From Neonectria sp. B-13 (lineage: Eukaryota; Ascomycota; Sordariomycetes; Hypocreales; Nectriaceae): a stretch of 64,000 bases of DNA. Numbering within the stretch: the first letter of the stretch is position 1; every line of letters starts with the position of its first letter. The stretch covers positions 1 to 64,000 of the forward strand of contig NOKP01000053.1 in the NCBI GenBank assembly GCA_002682825.1, in the 5' to 3' direction. The notes under the pieces were generated by a model. That model saw only the letters and a list, made by a program, of their open reading frames with translations. It was not told where the DNA came from and did no database searches. A program made the position numbers and the translations under genes. Positions 10,856 through 23,789 of this stretch are shown one piece after another.

Positions 10856-11885
10856 ATAATTTAATAATATTAGAACTTTTTTTAGTATATTAATTCTTAT
10901 AATACTAATAGTTTATTTAATTCTTTTTTATCTTTTAGATATTAATATATTTAATATACTATTTATTCTACTTTTACTATATAATATAATATTTTTAATT
11001 TTATTAAAAACCTAATAAATATTTAGTCTAATAATAATAATATAATCTTATTCTTATACTAAAAAGCTTTTACTTTTATATAGATCTAAGTACTTTATAC
11101 TAAGGTTAAGTTTAATCTTATTAATTATAAAGATTATAATACTCTTTATATCTATCTTACTTTTATTATACTATTTTATTACTAAAATAACTTAATTCCC
11201 TATCTTTTATTATTTACTCTTTATAGTTTAATAGTTATTAAATATATACTTATTAAAGATATTACTTATAAGGGTTCTTTATATTAATTCCTTAAGAGCT
11301 TTTCTATTATTATTAAAGTTTTAATTAAGTAATATAAGAATAATAGTCCTTTTTAGCCTATTATTGCTTTTCTTAGTACTATTTTCTTTATTATAGTAAG
11401 TATTTAATTCCTATTTATCTAAAGAAGAATATTAATAAGAATAATATTAATAATAGCTTAAATAGTATTAATAATAATACTATTAATAATAATAATAATA
11501 ATAATTTAAGTAATAATAATAATAAAGAGTTTAATAGCTTTAATAATTAATATTTAATAGAAAGAGCTAAATCTAATCTTATTAGAAAGATAGTATTTTT
11601 TATTAATTTTAAGAATACTTATTATTTAAGTAAGAAAGAGAAGTTCTATAATACTAAAGAGAGTTATTAAAGATTTATTAAGTCCTTATTATTATAATAA
11701 TAATATATATATTTTATAATTATTTTTATAGATTTATTCTTAATTAATATTTAGTTTCTTTTTTAAGATAAATACTTACTATATTAATAGTATTATTTTA
11801 ATAATTTATTTAAATTATTAATTATTCTATTTTTTATATATCTTCTTTCTTTACTAATAATACTCTTATATTAACTTTATTATAT
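10856..11885. other. AT-rich DNA, no certain feature
   Basis: RIP-damaged DNA with AAT-type microsatellites near 11470-11525. It lies downstream of the Gypsy relic 2 chromodomain (which reads on the minus strand) and may include its 3' end, but nothing could be matched. Confidence 0.5.
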
Positions 11886-14033
11886 TTCCTAAGTAAGCTA
11901 AAGGTTCTTATATATTATACTCTACTAACTCTTTTATTTATTTTATTAAATAAAATATATCTTAGTTAATCTTCTTATTAATAATAATTTCCTTAATTTC
12001 CTACTTATTCTTTTTTTCTTTTAATTTTAATAATTTCTTTAAATATTTATTAAATATTCCTTAGGCTTTATACTAAAGCTTAATAAAGAAAACTAAAAAG
12101 ATATTATATATTTATTAATATTATTCTAATAAATAGACTTAATATACTTATTTCTTAATCTATTCTATTATTATTACTTAAATTACTATTAAAACTACTG
12201 TTTGGACTACTGTTTCTGCTTATCCGCGATTGCGCTGAACAGTCACATGTTTCCTTTGCTTGAGCTTAATAGGGGGATAGATCTTTGGATTTTAAACCTA
12301 ATTATTGACTTTTGCCCCCTCTATAGAACTCCCTCTGCTAAATCCCTCTATGCAACTTCATGGCTAATGTTAGAGATGACTATAGGATTCTCTTGCTTTC
12401 TAATGTATTACTCCTTTGATTATAGGTTAGTTATTATAGTATTACTTATCAGCTGTATAACCCATAAGATATAGTTATTATACTTTAGACTATTAATAAA
12501 CCTTTTTTCTATATTAGTAATATTACTATTCCTTTCTAGCTTTAAAGCTAGTCCTTCTAGAAAGACTTATTCTATTATAATCTACTAAGCTATTACTCTA
12601 TTAGACTAGATTCTATTTTATAATAGAATATAATAATTAAAGACTATTAACTAGACTAATTCTTTAGCCTTAGGATATTAATTAGTTTTAATTTCTTTTA
12701 TATCTTATAGATTAGACTTTTAAACTATAATTTATAGCTTAGAAATAAGGCTTAGATCTACTTAAAATAGGCTATATAGGTTATATAAGAGCCTATAAGT
12801 ATAGCTTAATAAGGGCTTACTAGGCTATAGTATGATTCAGAAGAAAGTAGTTATTTTATATGATTGATTATATAATCTTTATATTATATAAAAAGTTAGA
12901 TAGAATATAAAAGGATAATCTAGAAAGTATAGAGGTTAGCTGAGCTTTTATCCTAAGGGGTTTTAGCCTTTTCTAAGATCTAGCTTTTCTAAGGTCTAGT
13001 CTTTCCAAGATCTAGCTTTTCTAAGATTTAGCTTTTCTAAGATCTAGCTTTTCTAGCTAATTAGGGCAGTAAAACTTATACCTTAACTTTATAATAGAAA
13101 CTTTTATCTTCTTGAGTTATTATTACCTTAGGCTTAGGTATTAAGCTTATTATACTATTGTTTTTTCTATTTTCTTTTATACTGTTTAACCTTTAGCCCT
13201 TTCTCTAGGTATATACTACTAAGGATTATTATATCTAAATTATTACTTAAATAAATTTAAGTATTAGTTTCTTATATTTAAAATAGAAATTATATATTAA
13301 TAATCTAACTATTTATTTTACTTAAAACTTATATTTAATATATCTTTTATTATAGTTCTTTACTTAAAATTCTATTACTTATTCTTAGTATTTATATACT
13401 TTATTATATACTTAGTAAAAATTCTTAATTTATTTAATAACTTTTTAAATAATTATTCATAAATATTATAATATATATTCTATTATTTATAGATAATAAC
13501 TATAAAATACTTATATTAATAATACCTTAATACTATTATATTAGTAATTATTATATATAAATTCTATCTTTAAAAGTTATATTATTTATCTCTTTAAAGC
13601 TTATCTTATAAAAATCTATAAGTACTTCTTAATTATTTAGTTTATTTGCTCTATTTAGCTATTAGTTTATAGATAGTATATAATAAATAATTAATACTAG
13701 ATTACTTATTGAATTATTAATTCTTTCTAGAATTAACTTATAAAAAGTTTATTTTAATTACTTATAATACTCTTTAGACTTTTAAATTTATATTTTATAT
13801 ACTTATAAAGTAATTATATTAATTATATTATAATAAAGATCTTTTTATATAAAATAAATATAATATATTTTATTATTTAATATATAATAATACAAATTAT
13901 ATTATATTCTTTATTATTAATTTAAACACTATTTAATAAGTTTATAAGGAAGTTTATACTAATTTTCTAAAATAAGTATAATAATAATAAAAGTAATTAT
14001 AACTTTTTATAAGGTCTATATCTTAGTATATAT
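11886..14033 (-). pseudogene. Ty3/Gypsy chromovirus relic 2, split by P5
   Basis: Reads on the minus strand here and on the plus strand in the mirror copy 56413-58560, where it is easiest to follow. Order: SNxNKLFISxFxKELI-type integrase core, a later IEFIYNNY stretch, NFYFKYKKLILKFI before the inserted family P copy P5, then a chromodomain-like EIKEIIINKK...IFYLIK stretch after it. All are interrupted by RIP-type stops. It resembles relic 1 in layout but differs in sequence, so the two are separate copies or relatives. Its 5' part is cut off at 14033 by family P fragments. Confidence 0.78.
12184..13238 (+). mobile_element. Family P copy P5
   Basis: Full 1,055-base copy with a 14-bp direct repeat ATTATTACTTAAAT at 12170-12183 and 13239-13252, splitting Gypsy relic 2. 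The first 100 bases keep CCGCGATTGCGCTGAACAGT. Mirror at 57208-58262. Confidence 0.9.
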
Positions 14034-14389
14034 TTAAATATAATAGTCTTTAGTAGTATATACCTAGAGAAAAGGCTAAAGGTTAAATAGTATAAAAGAA
14101 AATAGAAAAAACAATAGTATAATAAGCTTAATACCTAAGCCTAAAGTAATAATAACTTAAAAAGATAAGAGTTTCTATTATAAAGTTAAGGTATAAGTTT
14201 TACTACTCTAATTAGCTAGAAAAGCTAGATCTTAGAAAAGCTAGATCTTAAAAAAGCTAGATCTTAGAAAAGGCTAAAACCTCTTAGGATAAAAGTTTAA
14301 TCTTTATACTTTTTAAGTTACCTTTTTATATTCTATTTAATCTTCTATATAATATAATAATTATACTATTAATTATATAAAATAACTAC
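14034..14389 (-). mobile_element. Family P copy, minus strand, 5'-truncated
   Basis: The 3' third of the family in reverse orientation, from TTAAATATAATAG to about AAATAACTACTA, directly abutting a plus-strand copy. Mirror at 56057-56412. Confidence 0.8.
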
Positions 14390-16076
14390 TACTATTAAAA
14401 CTACTATTTAAACTACTATTTTTGCTTATCTATAATTGCACTAAATAGTTATATATTTCCTTTACTTAAGTTTAATAGAAGGATAGATCTCTAGATTTTA
14501 AACCTAATTATTGACTTTTGCCCCCTTTATAATAGCTACTATTAGTCTACTAATACTAAGAATAACTATTAGGCTTCCTAGAACTCCCTCCACTAAATCC
14601 CTCTATATAGCTTTATAATCAATATTAGAAATAACTATAGTAGGATTCTCTCACTTTCTAATGCAATTATTACTCCTTTAATTATAGATTAGTTAATATA
14701 GTATTACTTATTAGCTATATAACCTATAAGATATAGTTATTATACTTTAGACTATTAATAAACCTCTTTTCTATATTAATAGTATTATTATTCCTTTCTA
14801 GCTTTAAAGCTAGCCCCTTTAAAAAGACTTATTCTATTATAATCTATTAAGCTATTACTCTATTAAGCTAGATTCTATCTTATAGTAGAATATAATAATT
14901 AAAGTACTATTAAAACTACTATTTAAACTACTATTTCTACTTATCTATAATTGTACTAAATTATATATTTCTTTTGCTTAAGCTTAATAGGGGGATAGAT
15001 CTTTGGATTTTGAACCTAATTATTAACTTTTGCTCCCTCTATCTGCTAATACTAGGAATGACTATTAGGCTTCCTAGAACTCCTTCTGTTAAATCCCTCT
15101 ATACTTTGTAGCCAATTAGGATTCTCTTGCTTTCTAATGTAATTATTACTCCTTTGGTTATAGGTTGATTAGTATAGTATTGCTTATTAGCTATATAATC
15201 TATAAGATATAGTTATTATACTTTAGACTATTAATAAACCTTTTCTCTATATTAATAATATTACTATTTCTTTCTAGCTTTAAAGCTAGCCCCTTTAGAA
15301 AGACTTATTCTATTATAATCTATTAGACTATTACTCTATTAGACTAAATTCTATCTTATAGTAGAATATAATAATTAAAGATTACTAATTAAATTAATTT
15401 CTTAGCCTTAGGGCATTAATTGGTTTTAATCTCTTTTATATCTTATAGGTTAAACTTTTAAATTATAATTTATAGCTTAAAAATAAGACTTAGATCTACT
15501 TAAAATAGGCTATATAGATTATATAAGAGCCTATAGATATAGCTTAGTAAGAGCTTACTAGACTATAGTATAATTCAGAAGGTTATCTTATATGATTGAT
15601 TGTATAGTCTTTATATTATATAGAAGGTTAGATAGAATGCAAAAGGATAACCTAGAAAGTGCAGAGGCTGGGCTTTTATCCTAAGGGGTTTTAGCCTTTT
15701 CTAAGATCTAGCCTTTCTAAGGTCTAGCTTTTCTAGCTAATTAGGGCAGTAAAACTTACACTTTAACTTTACAGTAGAAACTTTTATCTCTTTGAGTCAT
15801 TATTACCTTAGGCTTAGGTATTAAGCCTATTATACTATTGTTTTTTCTGTTTTCTTTTATACTAGTTAACCTTTAGCCCCTTCTCTAGGTATATACTACC
15901 AAGGACTATTATATCTAAATAATAGAAACTTTTATCTCCTTAAGTTATTATTACCTTAGGCTTAAGTATTAAGCCTATTATACTATTATTTTTTCTATTT
16001 TCTTTTATATTATTTAACCTTTAGTCCTTTCTCTAGGTATATACTACTAAGGATTATTATATCTAAATAATATAAT
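14390..16076 (+). mobile_element. Family P mosaic P6/P7
   Basis: The 5' half of one copy (14390-14904), a complete copy (14905-15918, 1,014 bases), then a 158-base 3' tail (15919-16076). The flanks of the complete copy share only ATAATA, and about 460 bases of the outer copy are missing, so this is not a simple nested insertion; recombination or deletion between copies is likely. Mirror at 54370-56056. Confidence 0.8.
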
Positions 16077-18084
16077 AAGTATTTAATAATCTAATAAATA
16101 CTTAGTAAATATAGATTTAAAAGATAATTAATATATTAATTAGTCTAAAGAATATAATAATATACTTAAAGAAATTATAATAAGTATAAAATACTATTTT
16201 TTATTAGTTTTTTAATTTAATATAAATATAATAATAAGTATTTTAAATATTAATTTTTAAGATTTATTTAACTTTAATTAGTTTATTAAATAGATTATTA
16301 ATTAAAAATAATAAGTATTAATTTTTAATTATAATTATATTTAAACTTTAATAATCTATATAAATCCTAATTCTTTTATCCTTCTTTAGTATAAAAAGAA
16401 TAAATACTTTGATTTTATTAATAAATTCTTTTATTTAATTATTTATTATATTTTTAATAATATGTTTATAAATTATTTTTACTTACTTTTTATTTATAAA
16501 GTATATTTATCCTAAGAATAGCTTTTTCTTAAGTTATAATTTAATTAAATACTTAGCTTCTTTAAGAAAAAGTAACTCTTTATTAATTTCTTTACTAAAG
16601 GCTTTTTATTTTAACTTTAGTTCTAAAGATAAAATAACTTTTATCCTTTTATCTTAGGTTTTTCCTAAGATAAATATTAACTATTTATTTAATAATAATA
16701 TACTATAAATATATATTATAAATATCTTTTTACTATTTATTATTAAATCCTTAGTAAAGAAATCTAAGTCTTAAATTAAAATAAGCTTATATATTTATAT
16801 ATATATATAAGTATTAATTAGAATGCTTTTTTCTTTTATAAAAAGAATAAATAAAAATAAATTATTAGCCTTTTTAGAGTATTATACTTTAATAAATAGT
16901 TAATATATTTTCCTTAAGAATTCTTAATAATTTAATAAAAAGAAAATTAATTAATATATTAATAATAAGAATATAATAATCTTATTAAAATTAAATAAGC
17001 TTAATACTTTTTAGTTTAAGTCTAGCTTAAGATTAAGCTTTTTTATTAATTTCTTATTAATAAGATTTATTTATATATAAGTATTTATATTTATACTAAT
17101 TTTAGCCTTAGTCAATATCATCTGATAGATCAAGACAACACAGTAGATAACATACAGCAGTTAACATAGTAAGATGCTATACCCAGCACCATCAATCCCA
17201 ATAACTTAAACACAGCAAGCTTTCCCAGTAACATGGTTCGCATCAATGTCATACCTTGAGCCTGTTTTTGCAACCCGTCTGGGTCCCTCTCTCTGACCTT
17301 GATGTCCAATTCATGAAAAGCTTATCCTGAACCATAGTACATATAAATGACCGTCTCTCGTCAAGCTGACAAGTCCGGATAAGTATTTATATTTATATAA
17401 ACTTCTTTTTTAATAAGTACTTATATAATAAGTATTTTATTCTATATTATTTTCTTAATTAGTACTTACTTAGATTTAAGTATAAAATACTTACTATTTA
17501 TCCTTATATTTACTTATTTTCTAATAAATTAATCTTTTTTATTTATATATTAATAGATCAGATTATTACTATATTTTATAGTTTTCTTTCTTAATAATAA
17601 AAGTCTAGCTTATTATAAAGCTTTTTATAACTTAAAGAATAGTATTTTTTCTTTTTATAGTTATAATAAATAATTCCTTTAAAGAACCTATTTACTAAGT
17701 AATCTTTATACTTTTAGTAATTATCTTAGTTATTTAAGTATAATTTTTTATATAAGTATAATAAGAATTATCCTTAAGACTTCCCTTTAAATAAATAATT
17801 ATTTTAATAATCTAATAAATAGAACTTTTTAAGTCTTTCTTAGTTAGAATTTATACTATTCTATTTTTACTTTTTATTTTATAAACAGTTAGTATAATAT
17901 AATAAATATTATTATAGCCTTTTTACTTTTTATACTAAGTCTTATACCTTTTAGATATTAATTTTTATTTTATAAATCTTTTTCTTAATCTAAGGTTATA
18001 ACTTATAATAGTATTAATAGGCTAAAATATAATTATCTTTTAGGTTTAAAGTACTTAGTAAGTTATAGATTGCTTTCTATATAT
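16077..18084 (-). pseudogene. Ty3/Gypsy relic 3 (gag zinc knuckle to reverse transcriptase)
   Basis: Reads on the minus strand; the mirror is 52362-54369. A gag zinc-knuckle relic at 17627-17668 keeps the CX2CX4HX4C spacing with all four ligands now Tyr. The reverse transcriptase part (about 16080-16410) reads ILFILKKDKRIRIYIDY, then TIKNxYLLFLINNLFNKLIK and a degraded stretch corresponding to the catalytic region. A 283-bp element is inserted between the two (17096-17378). Further gag-like sequence continues beyond family P copy M2, at 19170-19643. All frames carry RIP-type stops. Confidence 0.82.
17096..17378 (-). mobile_element. 283-bp SINE-like element A, unmutated
   Basis: A GC-normal 283-base sequence embedded in RIP-damaged Gypsy relic 3 and flanked by the identical 19-base sequence ATAAGTATTTATATTTATA at 17077-17095 and 17379-17397. 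On the minus strand it starts CCGGACTTGTCAGC and ends GGCTAAAATTAG. GGTTCAGGATA near its start vaguely resembles a polymerase III B box, but this is weak. It has no open frame. The same 283-base unit occurs RIP-altered at 19644-19926. Confidence 0.82.
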
Positions 18085-19156
18085 TTAGATATAATAGTCC
18101 TTAGTAATATATACCTAGAGAAAGAGCTAAAGGTTAAATAGTATAAAAGAAAATAGAAAAAACAATAATATAATAGGCTTAATATCTAAGCCTAAGGCAA
18201 TAATAACTTAAGAAGATAAAAGTTTCTACTATTAAGTTAAAGTATAAGTTTTACTGTCTTAATCAGTTGAAAAAGCTAGATCTTAGAAAAGCTAGATCTT
18301 AGAAAAGCTAGATCTTAAAAAAGCTAGATCTTAGAAAAGCTAGATCTTAGAAAAGTTAGATCTTAGAAAAGGCTAAAACCTCTTAAGATAAAAGCCTAGC
18401 TAACTTTTATACTTTTTAGATTACTTCTTTATATTCTATCTAACCTTCTATATAATATACAGACTATATAATCAATTATATAAAATAACTACTTTTTTCT
18501 AAATTACACTATAGCCTAATAAGCCCTTACTAAGCTATACCTATAGGCTTTTATATAATCTATATAGCCTATTTTAAGTAGATCTAAGCTTTATTTCTAA
18601 GCTATAAATTATAATTTAAAAGTCTAATCTATAAGATATAAAAGAAGTTAAAACTAATTAATACTTTAAGACTAAGGAATTAGTCTAATTAATAATCTTT
18701 AGTTATTATATTCTATTATAAAATAGAATCTAGCCTAATAGAGTAATAGTCTAATAGATTATAATAGAATAAGTCTTTTTAGAAAGGCTAGCTTTAAAGT
18801 TAGAAAGGAATAATAATATTACTAATATAAAGAAGAGGTTTATTAATAGTCTAAAGTATAATAACTATATCTTATAGGTTATATAGCTAATAAGTAATAT
18901 TATAATAAGCAACCTATAATCAAAGGAGTAATAACTGCATTAGAAAGCAAGAGAATCCTACTATAGTTATCTCTAATATTAGCTATGAAGTATGGAGGGA
19001 TTTGGCAGAGGGAGTTCTATAGAGAGGGCAAAAGTCAATAATTAGGTTCAAAATCCAAAGATCTATCCCTCTGTTAAGCTTAAGCAAAGGAAATACATAA
19101 TTCAGCACAATCGCAGATAAGTAGAAACAGTAGTCCAAACAGTAGTTTCAACAGTA
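18085..19156 (-). mobile_element. Family P copy M2
   Basis: Full 1,072-base copy in reverse orientation with the 13-bp direct repeat GCTTTCTATATAT at 18072-18084 and 19157-19169. It carries about six or seven 17-base units and splits the gag part of Gypsy relic 3. Mirror at 51290-52361. Confidence 0.9.
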
Positions 19157-19169
19157 GCTTTCTATATAT

Positions 19170-19643
19170 TAAAGTAATCTATTAGTAATTATTTAATAAA
19201 CTATTATAAAGCTATTAAATTATTCCAAAGTTCAATTTCCTATATTTCTAGATCTATATATTACTTTCTTAAAAATAAAGTAAAGTCTTCTTATAATAGG
19301 TTTTCTATAGGTTTTAAGTAATTTCTCTATTAAGTCTAAAGTATCTTTAAAATATATATAATTAATTATAAGATCTTTTAGAAAAGAATAACTAATTCTT
19401 ATAGATTATTTACTAATTATATAATATAGATCTAATTATTAATTTATACTCTTATAACTTCTTCCTTTAAGATTTTATAAGAGTATTATAATAATTATTT
19501 ATATTCTTTTAGTTAGTTAAACCTATATCTAAAGACTAATTTCTTAAGTAATAATACTTAGAATTATTAGTTTTTCTTTTATTATACTATTATAATAATT
19601 CTTTCTTCTTTCTATTAGATTATTATTATTATAAGTATTTATA
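19170..19643 (-). pseudogene. Gypsy relic 3, gag upstream part
   Basis: Continuation of Gypsy relic 3 on the other side of family P copy M2; the target duplication joins the two halves. It is AT-rich with scattered stops and probably gag, judged mainly from position upstream of the zinc knuckle. Confidence 0.5.
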
Positions 19644-19926
19644 GTAATTTTAGCCTTAGTTAATATTATCTAATAGATTAAAATAATACAATAGATAATA
19701 TATAGTAGTTAATACAGTAAGATACTATACCTAATACTATTAATCCTAATAACTTAAATATAGTAAGCTTTCCTAATAATATAGTTTATATTAATATTAT
19801 ACCTTAAGCCTATTTTTATAATCTATTTAAGTCCCTCTCTCTAACCTTAATATCTAATTCATAAAAAGCTTATCCTAAACTATAGTATATATAAATAACT
19901 ATCTCTTATTAAACTAATAAGTTAAA
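19644..19926 (-). mobile_element. 283-bp SINE-like element B, RIP-altered
   Basis: Same length and aligned along its whole length with element A (17096-17378), but most C and G in CpA, TpG and CpG contexts have become T or A. The left flank ATAAGTATTTATA resembles the flank of element A; no matching right duplication was found. Mirror at 50520-50802. Confidence 0.8.
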
Positions 19927-20603
19927 CTAGCCTTCTTCCCTCTTTCTTAATATACTATAATATAGTATAATATAACTATAATACATACTATAATTATCTA
20001 TTATGCCTTATAGCTAAATAGTAAGATATAAAGCTATAAGATATATAAAATAGAATACTATTACTCTTTAAATAGAGAAATAAAGACTATTAAGTATAAG
20101 TAGTAACTTTACTAGGCTAGACTTTATAGCCTTAGTAGCTTTAAGTCTAACTATATAATAATTAGTACTATCTAAAAGGTATATCTAGCTATATTTAACT
20201 ACTACTTACTCCTTAATAATAGAACTACTAAGGTTAATAATATTAGCTTTATTATAGAGAAAAAGATATTACTTAAAGCTCTTATTAAACAATTAGAGAC
20301 TAGGTTAGATAATAAAGATAATAAAGTTATTATTAAAGAATTATCTAGAGATAAATATACTCTTTAGTTCTAGGAGCTACTAAGGTGTATAAAACTAGTA
20401 TAAATAGCTAGCTAGTCTACTATCTAGAAATTAGAGAAAGGATTATATAAGGTTAAGGAAAAACTTAGACTAGATAGAAAAGGTAGATAGGTTTAGGTTA
20501 GATATAAAGGTTAATAAAGAACTTTAAAATCAATTAGGCTTAAGATAAAAAAATCAATATATAATATAGTAATTATTATATATTAAGTTCCCTTATAGAA
20601 GGA
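19927..20603. other. Unidentified coding-like relic
   Basis: AT-rich but with fewer RIP-type stops than its surroundings; a plus-strand stretch starting near ATGCCTTATAGC (20002) gives protein-like runs such as SISSNFTRLDFIALVALS. I do not recognise it; a damaged transposase is possible. Mirror at 49843-50519. Confidence 0.4.
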
Positions 20604-21323
20604 CCTTTTTATATTATTAACTTTTTATATAATATAATAATTATATTATTAATTATATAAAATAACTATTATTTAAATTATACTATAGTTTAATAAGCTT
20701 TTATTAAGCTATATATATAGACTTTTATATAATTTATATAATAAATTAAAAGAATATTTAAGCTTTATTTTTATACTATAAATTATAACTTAAAAGTTTA
20801 ACTTAAAGTATATAAAATAATCTATAATTAATTACTTTAGACCTAAGGAATTAGTCTAATTAGTAGTCTTTAACTACAATATCTTATTATAAAAGAAAAT
20901 ATAATTTAATATAATAATAACTTAGTAAATTATAATAGAATAGTTCTTTCTAAAGAGATTAACTCTAAAGTTAGAAAGGAATAATAATATTATTATTATA
21001 GAAAAAAAGTTCCTTAAGAAGTTATATAACTTTATTTATATCTTATAGATTATATAGTTAATAAATAATATTATTCTAATTAATCTATAACTAAAGGAAT
21101 AATATATTAGAAACTAAGAGAATCCTATAATTATTTTTAATATTAGCTATAAAGTATAAAAGGATTTAATAGAGAGAGTTCTATAAAGAGAGTAAAAGTT
21201 AATAATTAGGTTTAAAATCTAAAGATCTATTCTCTTATTAAGCTTAAGTAAAAAAAATATATAACTATTTAGTATAATTATAAATAAGTAGAAATAGTAG
21301 TTCAAATAGTAGTTTTAATAGTA
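20604..21323 (-). mobile_element. Family P copy M3, lacking its 3' end
   Basis: Reverse-orientation copy that keeps the 5' two thirds and lacks the usual 3' end. It is strongly RIP-altered and abuts a plus-strand 3' tail at 21324. Mirror at 49123-49842. Confidence 0.78.
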
Positions 21324-21482
21324 ATCTTAACTTTATAATAAAAACCTTTATCTTTTTAAGTTATTATTACTTTAGGCTTAAGTATTAAGCTTATTATATT
21401 ATTATTTTTTCTCTTTTCTTTTATACTATTTAACCTTTAGCTCTTTCTTTAGGTATATATTACTAAAGACTATTATATCTAA
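21324..21482 (+). mobile_element. Family P 3' tail fragment
   Basis: The last 159 bases of the family in plus orientation, ending ATATCTAA, joined directly to the start of reverse copy M3. Mirror at 48964-49122. Confidence 0.78.
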
Positions 21483-22193
21483 ATATAAATAATCTTAGAT
21501 AGTTAAGAATAAGATAAGAATAAATCTATATATTAAAGTACTTATAAACTTAGAATACTAATTAATTAGTTTTTAAACTTAAAGCTAAGAAAAGAAAGAT
21601 TGAAAGAAAGATAATACTTATATTAGTATAGTATTATTCTATTAAAAAATTATTAATAATATAAAAATTATCTTAATCCTTTTAATCTTAATCTTAATTA
21701 ATAGTAAAGTATTTTTTCTTAATATAGTACTTAATAAAAGACTTAATATTAAGAAGATCTTTATACTTAAAGAAAGTAAGATCCTAGAGCTTAAAGTATT
21801 AAAGAGGTATTATAAGAAAAAATAGATTAAAATAATAAAACTAAAAGAGAAAATAATAAAAAGAAAGAATTTAAAATAATTAAAAGAAAAATAAGATTAT
21901 TTCTTTTAGTTTATATAATTTAAAGTATTAAGATAGAAAGTATAAGTTCTTAATTATAATAATCTATAGAAAGAAAGAAACTTATATATATAAAAGAATA
22001 AGCTATATATATTAATATACTTTTTTCTTCTTTTTCTTTCTTTATTATTAATATTATATATATTTTTAAAGAATATTAAAAACTAGTATTTATTTTTATT
22101 TTATTTAACTTTCTTTTTATTTAATCTCTTTATATATTTAAACTATAAAATATTATAGTTTTTATTTTCTTTTTAAATTCTACTTTATTTTAT
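21483..22193. other. AT-rich DNA, no certain feature
   Basis: Strongly purine-rich on the plus strand with long A/G runs. A Lys-rich relic frame near 21780-21900 could be the end of a transposase, but no motif is certain. Mirror at 48253-48963. Confidence 0.45.
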
Positions 22194-23235
22194 TTAAATC
22201 TAATAGTCCTTAGTAATATATATTTAAAGAAAGAGCTAAAGATTAAATAATATAAAAGAAAATAGAAAAAATAATAGTATAATAGACTTAATACTTAAGC
22301 CTAAAGTAATAATAACTTAAGAAAATAAAGGTTTCTATTATAAAGTTAAGATATATGTTTTATTACTTTAATTAGCTAGAAAAGCTAGATCTTAGAAAAG
22401 CTAAATCTTAGAGAAGTTAAATCTTAGAAAAGTTAAACTTTAAAAAGCTAAATCTTAGAAAAGGCTAAAATCCCTTAGGATAAAAGCTTAATTAATCTTT
22501 ATACTTTTTAAGTTACTTTTTTATATTCTTTTTAATTTTCTATATAGTATAATAATTATACTATTAATTACATAAAATAATTACTATCTAAATTATACTA
22601 TAGTTTAATAAGTTTTTACTAAGCTATATATATAAGCTTTTATATAATTTATATAATAAATTAAAAGAATATTTAAGTCTTATTTCTATATTATAAATTA
22701 TAGCTTAAAAGTCTAGTTTAAAGTATATAAAATAGCCTATAATTAACTACTTTAGACCTAAGGAATTAGTTTAATTAATAGTCTTTAGTTATAATATTCT
22801 ACTATAAGAGGAAATATAGCTTAATATAGTAATTACTTAATAAATTATAATAAAATAGCTTTTTCTAAAGAGGCTAGCTCTAAAGCTAAAAAGGAATAAT
22901 AATATTACTATTATAAAGAAAGAGTTCCTTAAGAAGTTATATAATCCTATTTATATCTTATAGATTATATAATTAAGAAGTAATATTATACTAATTAATC
23001 TATAACTAAAGGAATAATATATTAGAAAGTAAAAGAATCCTATAGTTATTTCTAATATTAGCTATAAAGCTATATAAAGGGATTTAATAGAGGGAGTTTA
23101 AAAAGGGCAAAAGTTAATAATTAGGTTTAATATCCAAAGATTTATCCCTTTATTAAGCTTAAGTAAAAGAAATATATAATTTAGTATAATTATAAATAAG
23201 TAGAAATAGTAGTTTAAATAGTAGTTTTAATAGTA
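22194..23235 (-). mobile_element. Family P copy M4
   Basis: Full 1,042-base reverse copy, heavily RIP-altered. The flanks TACTTTATTTTAT (22181-22193) and TTTTTTATTTTAT (23237-23249) look like a decayed 13-bp duplication. Mirror at 47211-48252. Confidence 0.83.
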
Positions 23236-23789
23236 TTTTTTTATTTTATATTAAATCTTAAAGTTCTTATATAATATTATTATAATTCCCTTTATATAAT
23301 TAATAAAAAATAATATATTTCTTTTATTTAATTAGTTTTCTTTATACTTTTTACTCTTATTTATTACTTTAATCTTTTTTCTTTTTAATCTTTTTTACTT
23401 AAACTATTATAATAGCTTTAAATAAGATTACTTCTATATTTAATTATTTTAGTAAAATATTCTTAAGCTTTATTAATTATTATTTAAACCTTAGAAAGAT
23501 CTAAGAGTATTATTACTTTACTATTATCTTAGAATATAATAATCTTAAATTCCTATCTACTTTTATATATAACTCTAAGATTTATATAAAATAAGAGCTT
23601 ATTAAACTATTTAAATCCTAATTTATCTAATTCTAATAATAAACCTTTTAGAACTATTAGAATAATAATAAGCTTTTTTACTTTAATACTAAGTATAAGT
23701 TTTTATTAAAAGTAATAAATTAAGTTTAATTTTATAAAGTTTATAAAAATAATAAATAATTTAATAAAAGATTATAATCTTAATACTAT
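23236..23789. other. AT-rich DNA, no certain feature
   Basis: RIP-damaged interval between two family P copies; no motif could be matched on either strand. Mirror at 46657-47210. Confidence 0.5.
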
